NCBI GenBank assembly: GCA_023150915.1
Contig: JAKLKA010000075.1
Coordinates: 1-33,244, forward strand
DNA: 33,244 bases
Origin: Polyangiaceae bacterium
GTDB taxonomy: Bacteria; Myxococcota_A; Polyangia; Polyangiales; Polyangiaceae
Reading direction: 5' to 3'
Shown here: positions 1-8,645 of the stretch, one piece after another
How positions within the stretch are numbered: position 1 is the first letter of the stretch
Layout of the letters: each line of letters opens with the position of its first letter
The notes under the pieces: generated by a model
The model's database searches: none
What the model was told of the DNA's origin: nothing
What the model saw: the letters and a program-made list of their open reading frames with translations, nothing else
Program-made: the position numbers and the translations under genes

Positions 1-72
1 CTGGAAGCCACCGAGGTGCGCCGGGTGCCGGGCACGCCCGCTCTGATGCTGGCCGGGTCCAAGCCGCTCTGA
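1..72 (+). CDS. 3' end of an unidentified gene (partial)
   Basis: The window opens inside a reading frame that ends at TGA 70-72. The 23 visible residues finish with LMLAGSKPL. The codons are GC-rich in the third position like the genes that follow, and the FmdB-like gene begins 38 nt downstream on the same strand. Too little is present to name a family. Confidence 0.5.
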   Translation: MEATEVRRVPGTPALMLAGSKPL

Positions 73-75
73 ACG

Positions 76-103
76 TTGCGCGGGGCCCCGGTTTTGGTAG
101 ATC
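76..103 (+). promoter_or_regulatory. Candidate promoter for the FmdB-like gene, start-proximal -10
   Basis: TTGCGC (76-81) and TAGATC (98-103) are separated by 16 nt. The -10-like box ends only 7 nt before the GTG at 111, so a transcript would start at or very near the start codon. No Shine-Dalgarno sequence is visible. Inferred from position and weak consensus only. Confidence 0.3.
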
Positions 104-110
104 CGGGCTC

Positions 111-380
111 GTGCCCGTCTACGAATACGAAATCTTGGGGCCCGATGGGGCCGTCCATGGGGTCTACGAAGTCGAGCAGAAGATGAGCGATCCGCCGCTC
201 ACTGCCCACCCGGTCACGGGCGCTCCGCTCCGCCGGATCCTCTCCAGCACCTTCGCCAGTGCGGGCTCGGGGTCCGATCTGGGCTGCGCCAGCGGTGGCT
301 GCGGCATCCCCAGCAGCAACTGCGAGATCGCCGGCGGCCCCTGCGGCGGCGGCGGCTGTGGCGGCGGCGGCTGGAACTGA
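111..380 (+). CDS. FmdB-like small protein lacking the zinc-ribbon cysteines, with Cys/Gly-rich tail
   Basis: This 89-residue protein starts at GTG 111. Residues 1-45 follow the FmdB/CxxC_CxxC_SSSS regulatory-protein pattern: MPVYEYE at the start, then QKMSDPPLT, then GAPLRRILS. The two CxxC knuckles that normally bind zinc are replaced by ILGPDG and AHPVTG, so the usual zinc ribbon cannot form. The last 33 residues are Gly-rich with five cysteines (CASGGC, SNC, GPCGGGGC), which could bind metal or form disulfides. It sits 54 nt upstream of the AOR gene on the same strand, so a role linked to that metalloenzyme is possible but unproven. Cysteine-poor FmdB relatives exist in other bacteria, so the loss is probably not a sequencing error. 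Function unknown. Confidence 0.7.
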   Translation: MPVYEYEILGPDGAVHGVYEVEQKMSDPPLTAHPVTGAPLRRILSSTFASAGSGSDLGCASGGCGIPSSNCEIAGGPCGGGGCGGGGWN

Positions 381-394
381 TCGCCCCCGGCACC

Positions 395-426
395 TTGCCG
401 GTGGTGGGCCCGCCTCCTTATAGAGT
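395..426 (+). promoter_or_regulatory. Candidate promoter for the AOR gene, start-proximal -10
   Basis: TTGCCG (395-400) is followed by an overlapping -10-like stretch read either as TATAGA (419-424, spacer 18) or TAGAGT (421-426). The ATG at 435 lies 8-10 nt downstream and no convincing Shine-Dalgarno is present, suggesting a leaderless or near-leaderless mRNA. Inference from sequence only. Confidence 0.35.
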
Positions 427-434
427 GGGGTCCG

Positions 435-2461
<2,027 letters not shown>

Positions 2462-2465
<4 letters not shown>

Positions 2466-2776
2466 GCCTGCTCGGGCGGCTGTTCGGCGACCGAGTGCCG
2501 AAGGTGCGCGTGCACCTGCTGGTGAAGGGGCGCATCGGCCCCCACTGGTTCGACGTCGATCGCAGCATCGACCTGCCCGAGGGCAGCACCCTGAGCGCGC
2601 TCTTGGACCAGGCCGAGCAGGGCGGCCTCGATCTGCGAGCGGCCATCGCCCAGAGCCCGCATCTTGCACAGACGCTGATGATCAACGGCGAGCGCTGTCC
2701 GCTGGCTGCGAACGTGGATCGACTGCTCAGCGACGGCGATCAGATCTACTTGCTGTCGCCGATGGCCGGCGGGTAG
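2462..2776 (+). CDS. MoaD/ThiS-family ubiquitin-like sulfur carrier
   Basis: This 104-residue protein starts at GTG 2462, overlapping the AOR stop in the form GTGA. It has a beta-grasp pattern ([52 protein letters not shown]) and ends exactly in Gly-Gly, the tail that is adenylated and thiocarboxylated in MoaD and ThiS. MoaD supplies sulfur for the dithiolene of molybdopterin, so a coupled copy beside an AOR probably serves pterin-cofactor assembly or insertion for that enzyme. Association of ThiS/MoaD-like genes with AOR genes is known from comparative genomics. No MoaE, MoeB or other cofactor gene is visible here, so the activating enzyme must be encoded elsewhere. Confidence 0.85.
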
Positions 2777-2789
2777 CGCACCCGGCGGG

Positions 2790-2808
2790 CGCCAACCCAG
2801 GGTTGGCG
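2790..2808. promoter_or_regulatory. Perfect 19-nt palindrome, operator/enhancer or weak terminator
   Basis: CGCCAACCC and GGGTTGGCG flank a single A. It lies 14 nt after the MoaD-like stop and is not followed by a T-run, so it is a poor intrinsic terminator. Its centre is about 90 nt upstream of the candidate sigma-54 promoter at 2890, a usual distance for an enhancer-binding-protein site. Either role is inference. Confidence 0.35.
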
Positions 2809-2850
2809 GTTGCCCCGCGCCGCCGGCGATTCGCCAGGGGTGGCCGTGTA

Positions 2851-2863
2851 TTTCCCTGGGAAA
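2851..2863. promoter_or_regulatory. Short palindrome TTTCCCTGGGAAA
   Basis: A perfect 13-nt inverted repeat, AT-richer than its surroundings, between the MoaD-like gene and the MYXO-CTERM protein gene. It may be an operator for the gene at 2932. No known regulator motif recognised. Confidence 0.25.
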
Positions 2864-2889
2864 CGCTAGTGTAACCATCAGACCTACAT

Positions 2890-2905
2890 CGGCATACAGA
2901 TTGCT
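2890..2905 (+). promoter_or_regulatory. Candidate sigma-54 promoter (-24/-12)
   Basis: CGGCAT-ACAGA-TTGCT gives GG at 2891-2892 and GC at 2903-2904 with the strict 10-nt spacing of sigma-54 promoters. The -12 half matches TTGCT fully; the -24 half differs at the first and last bases of TGGCAC. It lies 27 nt before the ATG at 2932, which has a GGAGGAG ribosome site. Sigma-54 promoters are frequent in myxobacteria and need an enhancer-binding activator. Confidence 0.5.
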
Positions 2906-2931
2906 ACACGGCCGGGCGGAGGAGTCTTCCC

Positions 2932-5106
2932 ATGCCCCGCACGCCCGTCATCTCTTTGCTTGCCACCCTGGTCGCTCTACCGGCCGCCGCGGCCACGCCC
3001 GAGCACCCGCCCAAGCTGCGCCACCAGGCCGATCTGCAAGGCGACGCGGTGGTCATCGGATCGACCCTGGCGTTCGACTGTGCCGCGGGCATGCCCGCCG
3101 CGCCCGCCGGCTCGAAGGTGACGTGCGCCGGGGTCACCAACACCTCCGACACCGCTCCCGACATTTACTGGCGGGACAACGTCGCCTCGAACGCCATCGT
3201 GCCGAACAAGGCGCGCTCGAGCGCGACCTTGTCGCTGCCTGCCGGGGCGAAGGTCCAGTATGCGCGGCTCTACTGGGGGGCGCTCCACGCCGGGACCACC
3301 GCGGACAAGAGCGTGACCGTCGACAGCCTGAGCGGCGTCCCGACGGTGGTCACCGCCGACGATTCGTGGAGCACGTTCTACGGCTTCAGCCAGCACCCCG
3401 ACTGGCACTATTACCAAGCCACGGCGGACGTCACGGCGCTGGTCTCCAAGTGGACCGCCGCGGACTTCCGCGTCACCGACGTGGACGCCGTCGAGATGGC
3501 CAACGCCGACGCGCACCTCGCCTTTTCGGCCTGGACCCTGGTCGTGTTCTACCAGCGCACGGGCGATGAGCTTCGCAACCTGGCACTGTTCGACGGCTTC
3601 ACCCACGTGGCCCCCGAGTTCGGTCTCGGTGCTGCCGCGGTCACGCTCTCGGGCTTCCTGATCCCGCCTGGGTACACCGCCAAGATGACGGCGTTCACCT
3701 ACGAAGGGGACACCGTCTATTCCGGCGACAAGCTGCTGTTCAACGGACAGCACCTGACCTCGACCGGGAACCCGAAGGACAACTTCTTCAACGGCTCGCG
3801 CACCTTCCTGGGCGCGCCGGTCAGCGGCGCGAGCGACGTTCCGAAGCTGGGCGGCCAGGCCGGAACCATGGGCGGCTACGACCTGGACACCGTGGACGTG
3901 ACCAGCCTGGTCAAGGCCGGCGACAAGAGCGCGAAGCTGTCGGCCGAGTCCGCCGAAGACAAGTTCTTGCTCGGCGGGTTCGTGACCTCGGTCGAGAACC
4001 TCTCCCCCGACTTCCCCGACTACGACAAGCTGGCCACCGACGTGAACGGCGGCGTGCTGCTCGACGGCGACGTGGTCGAGTACGTGCTCACCTCGAAGAA
4101 CACCGGCAACGATCCGGCCGTGAGCACGGTCTGGGAAGACGTGCTCGACCCGCGACTCGAGCCGGTGCCCGGCAGCCTGATCAGCGTCGAGAGCGGCGTG
4201 AACGTTCCGATGACCGATGCCGCCGGCGACGATCGCGGCGAGTGGGAGCCCAGCACGCGCACGTTGCGCGTGCGACTGGGCGCCGGCGCGAACGCCAGCC
4301 AAGGCGGCAAGCTGGCCGTCGGGGCGGGCTTCGAGATCCGCTTCCGCGCCAAGGTGAAGGCCGGCATCGGGCAGTCGGTTCCGAACCAGGGCAGCGTGAC
4401 GGCGTCGGGCCTCTCGGGCGGCGCCAAGAAGACCTGGCTCTCGGACGGCGACCCCGTGACGCCCGGCGCTCAGCCCACGATCGTGACCGTGGACGAGTGC
4501 GACGACAGCTCGCACTGCCCCGCGCAGAAACCCTTCTGCGACGTGACGACGCACACCTGCCAGCCCTGCTCGGACGACTCGGAGTGCACCGACCCCAACC
4601 TGCCCGCGTGCCAGCCCGACGGCACCTGCGGTCAGTGCTCGAGCACCAACGCCAGCAAATGCCCGGCGAGCGCGCCGGTGTGCGTGGGCGGCAAGTGCGC
4701 GGCCTGCACCCCCGGTCCGAACGCTCCCGAGTGCGTGAACGATCCCCATGGCCCCGTCTGCCTCTCGAAGGCCGATCCGGTGTGCGGCTGCGACACCGAC
4801 GACGACTGCGGCGGGCCGAACAGCGGAAAGATCTGCGAGAACGACCAGTGCACCGACGGCTGCCGCGGGGAAGGCGGCAACGGCTGCCCGACCGATCAGC
4901 AGTGCTCGAGCCAGAGCTCGGCGCCGGGCGTGTGCAGCAAGACGCCGCCGCCACCGGCCCCGTCGGGAACGGGCGCCGAGGACGCCGACGACGACGGTGG
5001 CTGTGGCTGCGCGCTGCCGGGTCGGTCGCGAGCGTCGGGCGCGCTGGCGGCGCTAGGGGCTCTGGCGCTCGGCCTGACCGTGCGCCGGCGTCGCCGCACG
5101 CGCTAG
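2932..5106 (+). CDS. Secreted surface protein with DUF11-like domain, Cys-rich region and MYXO-CTERM tail
   Basis: The 724-residue protein has a signal peptide at about residues 1-21 (LLATLVALPAAAA). Residues 30-360 form a beta-rich region of unrecognised fold (ARLYWGALHAG, TADVTALV, FLLGGFVTSVENL). Residues about 375-510 look like a DUF11/isopeptide-type repeat (DGDVVEYVLTSKNTGND). Residues about 518-680 are rich in cysteine with DxxC spacing. From about 685 come GCGCALPG, a hydrophobic stretch and RRRRRTR, the layout of the myxobacterial MYXO-CTERM surface-sorting signal. GGAGGAG lies 6 nt before the ATG, behind a sigma-54-like promoter. The last 54 nt overlap the convergent histidine kinase gene. 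It is probably displayed on the outer surface; a structural or motility role is only a guess. Confidence 0.8.
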   Translation: MPRTPVISLLATLVALPAAAATPEHPPKLRHQADLQGDAVVIGSTLAFDCAAGMPAAPAGSKVTCAGVTNTSDTAPDIYWRDNVASNAIVPNKARSSATLSLPAGAKVQYARLYWGALHAGTTADKSVTVDSLSGVPTVVTADDSWSTFYGFSQHPDWHYYQATADVTALVSKWTAADFRVTDVDAVEMANADAHLAFSAWTLVVFYQRTGDELRNLALFDGFTHVAPEFGLGAAAVTLSGFLIPPGYTAKMTAFTYEGDTVYSGDKLLFNGQHLTSTGNPKDNFFNGSRTFLGAPVSGASDVPKLGGQAGTMGGYDLDTVDVTSLVKAGDKSAKLSAESAEDKFLLGGFVTSVENLSPDFPDYDKLATDVNGGVLLDGDVVEYVLTSKNTGNDPAVSTVWEDVLDPRLEPVPGSLISVESGVNVPMTDAAGDDRGEWEPSTRTLRVRLGAGANASQGGKLAVGAGFEIRFRAKVKAGIGQSVPNQGSVTASGLSGGAKKTWLSDGDPVTPGAQPTIVTVDECDDSSHCPAQKPFCDVTTHTCQPCSDDSECTDPNLPACQPDGTCGQCSSTNASKCPASAPVCVGGKCAACTPGPNAPECVNDPHGPVCLSKADPVCGCDTDDDCGGPNSGKICENDQCTDGCRGEGGNGCPTDQQCSSQSSAPGVCSKTPPPPAPSGTGAEDADDDGGCGCALPGRSRASGALAALGALALGLTVRRRRRTR

Positions 5107-7296
5107 GGTCGCGCGCACTGCCGCGAGCAAGGTCTCCGGGGCGTAGGGCTTGGCGATCAGGTCGTACGCCCCGCTGGCGAAGAAGCCCTCGGGGAAGACG
5201 TTGCGGCTGTAGCCGCTGGTGAAGAGCACGCGCATGCCCCTCTCGCGCGCGGCGATCTCGGCGAAGGCCTGGTGACCGCTCTTCTTGGGCATCACGGCGT
5301 CGAGCACCACCAGATCGATCTGCCCCAGGTGTCGCGCATGGATCTGGACGGCGGCTTCGCCGTCTTGCGCTTCGAGCACGCGATAGCCCGCCTCGGACAG
5401 CACGTTCGCGACGGTTCGCCGCACCATCTCGTCGTCTTCTGCCAAGAGCACGGTCTCGAGGCCGCCCGGCACGGCCTCGGGGGCGCTGGGCGCCAGGGCC
5501 TCGTCGGCGCCCGTGGCCTCGGGCAGGTAGATGAAGAACACGCTGCCCCGACCCAGCTCGCTCTCGACGCGCACCACACCGCCATGGCCCTTGACGATGT
5601 TCCACACCGCCGACAGCCCGAGCCCGGTGCCCTTGTCGGGCGCCTTGGTGGTGAAGAACGGATCGAACACGCGCTGGCGGACCTCCGGACTCATGCCGTG
5701 GCCGCTGTCTCGCACCGCGAGCAACACGTGGGGCCCTGGGTTCGCCCAGGGGGGCAGCCCCGACTCGGGCCGCAGCACCACGCGATGGGTGGTGAGCGCG
5801 ATCGTGCCGCCGTCGGGCATGGCATCCCGTGCGTTCACGCACAGGTTCAGCAGGCAGAGCTCGATCTCGGTGGCGTCGGCGTTGACCCGCAGCACGTCGG
5901 GCGACGGCACGAAGCTCATGCTGACCGACTCGGGGAGCACTCGACGAACCAGCGAGAGCACCTCGTCCACCGTGGCGTTGAGATCGAGCACGCCGGCGCT
6001 GGCCAGGGATTGCCGGCTGAGCGTGAGCAGCTGCTTGGTCAGCTTGGTCGCGCGCGCGGTCGCCTTCTGAATCTCGCCCAGGGCCTGCTCGGTCTGCGAC
6101 GGGTTCTTGTCGAGCGACTTGCGGGCGGCGTGCAGCGAGAGCGTGATGACCACCAGCAGGTTGTTGAAGTCGTGCGCCACGCCCCCGGCCAGCTGTCCCA
6201 CGGCGTCCATCTTCTGGGTCTGCAAGAGCTGGGCGGCCAGCTCGCTCTCGGCGCGGTCGGCGTCGGCCCGGCCGATGCCGCCGGCCAGCGTCTGCGCAGC
6301 CAGCTCGAGCAGCTGGACCTCGTCGGGATCGAAGTGGCGGGGCCCGCGCGCCGTGGCAAAGCCCACGAAGCCCCACACCCGGCCACCGATGCGGATCGGC
6401 AGGTCGATCACGGCCGCGATGCCGTGCGCCGCCAGCACCCCACGGATGTCGCCCTGATCGGCGGGGATCTGATCCAGGCTCGAGAGGGCAATCGGGCGCC
6501 CCACGCGCATGCGGTCACGCCACCAGCGGAAGCGCTCGGGATCGGGCTGGCTGAGCACGTCGGTGTCCGGAGTGGTCAGCGGCGGCGTGCGCCAGATGTA
6601 TTCCGGCGTGACCCGCCCGTCGTCCTTGAACCGGAACAAGTACGCCCCCTCGAAGTCGGCGTACTGGGCGATGTCGGTGATGGCCTCGTGCACCGCGACG
6701 CGGATGGCCTCGCCGCGCAGGTTGATGAACTCGGTCGAGACGCGCAAGACCAACGCTTCGAAGCCGCTCTTGTATTCGAGCCGCTGCAGCGCTCGGCGGC
6801 GCGTCACTGCCGTGGCCACCAGCTGGGTGGTGAGCCGGATCAGCTCTTGCGTCGAGTCGTCCAGCGGGTCTTCGCCGCGGACCCAGTCGCAGCCCAAGAA
6901 CCCAGCGATTCGATCGTGAGTCCGAAGGGGCGTGCAGAACAGGGACTGGATGCCCTCGCGCTCCCACTCGTCGCGGTCCGAGCCGGGCGGGGTGTCGCCC
7001 ACGCGGGGCACGACCAGGTCACGCCCGCCGAGCAGCGCGTGGAAGGCGATGGGGAAGGCGTCCAGCGGCAGGCGCTGCAGCTGATCGCGGGCCGGTACGA
7101 TGCCCGGTGCGCACCACTCGTGCGTGTTGCTGATGTGGGTGCCCGACTCCGAGAGCAAGAACACATACGTGCGGTCGGCCCCGGTCAGCGCAGCGCTCTG
7201 GCGCAACGCCTGCTCGATCGACGCGTCCACGTCGCGCTCTTCGACGCTGGTCAGCGCCGCCGAGACCGACAAGACCAACCGAGTTGCGTCCTTCAT
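5053..7296 (-). CDS. Cytoplasmic hybrid sensor histidine kinase (GAF-GAF-HisKA-HATPase-REC)
   Basis: I start the gene at ATG 7296 (MKDATRLVLSV), giving 747 residues. The frame stays open up to a GTG at 7491, but that extension is a Thr/Val/Ala tandem repeat and not credible. There is no membrane segment. GAF-like domains lie at about 15-170 and 180-345. The H box is GGVAHDFNNL with phosphorylated H375; the ATPase domain has LCVNARDAM, RDSGHGMS and DKGTGLGLS. The C-terminal receiver (about 615-735) has acidic E620/D621/D622, acceptor D666 (VVLDAVMP), T693 and K717. It therefore phosphorylates its own receiver, with GAF domains sensing a cytoplasmic ligand. No partner output regulator is adjacent. 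The 3' end runs 54 nt into the convergent MYXO-CTERM gene. Confidence 0.92.
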   Translation of the reverse strand: MKDATRLVLSVSAALTSVEERDVDASIEQALRQSAALTGADRTYVFLLSESGTHISNTHEWCAPGIVPARDQLQRLPLDAFPIAFHALLGGRDLVVPRVGDTPPGSDRDEWEREGIQSLFCTPLRTHDRIAGFLGCDWVRGEDPLDDSTQELIRLTTQLVATAVTRRRALQRLEYKSGFEALVLRVSTEFINLRGEAIRVAVHEAITDIAQYADFEGAYLFRFKDDGRVTPEYIWRTPPLTTPDTDVLSQPDPERFRWWRDRMRVGRPIALSSLDQIPADQGDIRGVLAAHGIAAVIDLPIRIGGRVWGFVGFATARGPRHFDPDEVQLLELAAQTLAGGIGRADADRAESELAAQLLQTQKMDAVGQLAGGVAHDFNNLLVVITLSLHAARKSLDKNPSQTEQALGEIQKATARATKLTKQLLTLSRQSLASAGVLDLNATVDEVLSLVRRVLPESVSMSFVPSPDVLRVNADATEIELCLLNLCVNARDAMPDGGTIALTTHRVVLRPESGLPPWANPGPHVLLAVRDSGHGMSPEVRQRVFDPFFTTKAPDKGTGLGLSAVWNIVKGHGGVVRVESELGRGSVFFIYLPEATGADEALAPSAPEAVPGGLETVLLAEDDEMVRRTVANVLSEAGYRVLEAQDGEAAVQIHARHLGQIDLVVLDAVMPKKSGHQAFAEIAARERGMRVLFTSGYSRNVFPEGFFASGAYDLIAKPYAPETLLAAVRATLARAATPAHGQAERQSP

Positions 7297-7370
7297 GCGC
7301 CCAGCGCCCCGCGGATCACCGCTCCCATAGTCCCCGGGGCGGGCGCCGAAGTCTACGGGTGGGGTGGGGG

Positions 7371-7472
7371 CGGGTTCGGTGGCGGGTTCGGTGGCGGTGG
7401 CGGTGACGGTGGCGGTGACGGTGGCGGTGACGGTGGCGGTGACGGTGCCTGCGGCGGTGACGGTGCCTGCGG
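7371..7472. repeat. 12-nt minisatellite upstream of the histidine kinase gene
   Basis: Two copies of CGGGTTCGGTGG (7371-7394) are followed by four exact copies of CGGTGGCGGTGA (7395-7442), then CGGTGCCTGCGG, a half unit, and CGGTGCCTGCGG again (7443-7472). The period is a multiple of three, so copy-number change would not shift a frame but would change promoter spacing. The array lies 75-176 nt upstream of the kinase ATG. Confidence 0.85.
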
Positions 7473-7553
7473 CGCCGGTCGCGGTGCTCACACCCTGAGA
7501 CGCTTCGAGCCCACCCCCACACCAAGGGGCCCTCGGGGGCGGTGACCGGGGTG

Positions 7554-7575
7554 GCGTGACCGGGGAAGGTCACGC
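7554..7575. promoter_or_regulatory. Inverted repeat, candidate operator
   Basis: GCGTGACC and GGTCACGC form an exact 8-nt inverted repeat with a 6-nt centre. GTGACCGGGG also occurs as a direct repeat at 7542-7551 and 7556-7565. It lies in the divergent intergenic region, so a regulator site for either flanking gene is plausible. No T-run follows, so a terminator is less likely. Confidence 0.35.
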
Positions 7576-7764
7576 TGCGCCACAGCGAGAGCAGCGCGCA
7601 CGCGCCGCGGCGTGATGCGCCCATGGCGGCAAGAGACGGGCCTCGCGCCTCGGCCCCGGTCCGGTCGCCTCGCTCCTGAGCCGGACGCTGCAGGTCGCCC
7701 CGACGAGAACCGATCGGGAGTGCCCCGCTTTCACGCCAGCGGGATCCGTGGCATGGGCGCGTGC

Positions 7765-8568
7765 ATGTCGGCTGATCTGAAGGGCAAGCGCGTGCTGATC
7801 ACCGGGGCCTCGCGCGGGCTGGGCGTGCACATCGCCGAGCGGCTGGCGCGCGAGGGCGCGGTGCTGGTGCTGGCGGCGCGTGACCGAGGCAAGCTCGAGC
7901 GGGTGGCCGAGCGCTGCCGGCAGCTCGGTGCGCGGGTCGACTCGATCGTTGCCGACGTGGCCCGTGCAGACGACCGCGCCCGGCTGCTGAGCGAGGCCGG
8001 CACCCTCGACGTGCTGGTCAACAACGCGGGCGTCGAGTTCACGCAGCGCCTGGTCGACCAGAGCGAGGAGCAGGTGCGCGCCCAGATCGAGATCAACCTG
8101 GTGGCGCCCATCGAGCTGACGCGCGTGGCGCTGGCTGCGATGGTCGCCCGGGGCTCGGGCGTGGTGGTCAACGTCTCGTCGATGTCCGGCAAGGCCGCGA
8201 CGCCCTTCAACTCGGTCTACGCCGCCACCAAGCACGGCCTGGTCGGGCTCAGCTCGTCGCTGGACATCGAGCTCCACGGTACGGGCGTGCACGTCGGGGT
8301 GGTCTGCCCCGGGTTCGTCTCCGAGGCGGGCATGTGGGCCGACACCGGTCTGCACGCGCCGGCCGCGATGCGCGAGGTGTCGCCCGCCGCCGTGGCGCAG
8401 GCGGTGGTCGACGTGATCTCGGGCAAGGGCGAGGTGCTGGTCACGCCGCGGCCGATGCGCCCGCTGCTGGCGCTGCGCCAGCTGGTGCCGAGCCTGGAAG
8501 GGCCCATGCTGCGCGCGATGGGCGTGGCCAAGGCGCTGGCCGCGCGGGCCCAGCCGCGGCGGGGGTGA
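7765..8568 (+). CDS. Short-chain dehydrogenase/reductase (classical SDR)
   Basis: The 267-residue enzyme starts at ATG 7765 (MSADLKGKRVLITGAS); a second ATG at 7753 would add four residues. It shows the classical SDR landmarks: cofactor-binding T13-G-A-S-R-G-L-G20, NNAG at 87-90, N111, a catalytic serine at 139-140 and Y153-x3-K157. A basic residue in the glycine motif (R17) and AARDRGK after the second strand are common in NADP(H)-preferring enzymes. It reduces or oxidises a carbonyl/alcohol substrate that cannot be named. The radical SAM gene follows after 77 nt on the same strand with its own strong ribosome site, so the two may or may not be co-transcribed. Confidence 0.88.
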   Translation: MSADLKGKRVLITGASRGLGVHIAERLAREGAVLVLAARDRGKLERVAERCRQLGARVDSIVADVARADDRARLLSEAGTLDVLVNNAGVEFTQRLVDQSEEQVRAQIEINLVAPIELTRVALAAMVARGSGVVVNVSSMSGKAATPFNSVYAATKHGLVGLSSSLDIELHGTGVHVGVVCPGFVSEAGMWADTGLHAPAAMREVSPAAVAQAVVDVISGKGEVLVTPRPMRPLLALRQLVPSLEGPMLRAMGVAKALAARAQPRRG

Positions 8569-8645
8569 TTCGTTCGCCCACATGATGCCGGTCAGCCCGT
8601 AAGTCGGGGCGGCCGGCTAGCGTTGACGCCCGAGGAGGTGTCGAC

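Larger units (their letters stand above)
7297..7764. other. Divergent intergenic region between histidine kinase and SDR genes
   Basis: This 468-nt stretch holds a 12-nt tandem repeat (7371-7472), an inverted repeat at 7554-7575, and a smaller one at 7724-7743 (CCCGCT/AGCGGG). Frames crossing it are low-complexity or arginine-rich and not convincing as genes. It should contain both divergent promoters, but I find no clear -35/-10 pair. Confidence 0.5.

Noticed and set aside
7371-7472. Possible CRISPR-like repeat
   Set aside because: The units are 12 nt and contiguous, with no spacers and no cas genes.
7297-7491. Upstream GTG giving the histidine kinase a 65-residue leader
   Set aside because: The leader is a translated minisatellite of Thr/Val/Ala followed by Pro-rich sequence; MKDATRL at 7296 is the natural beginning of the first GAF region.
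7612-7764. In-frame upstream start for the SDR adding about 50 residues
   Set aside because: The extension is Arg/Pro-rich with no similarity to SDR leaders; ATG 7765 gives the standard length and a normal start.
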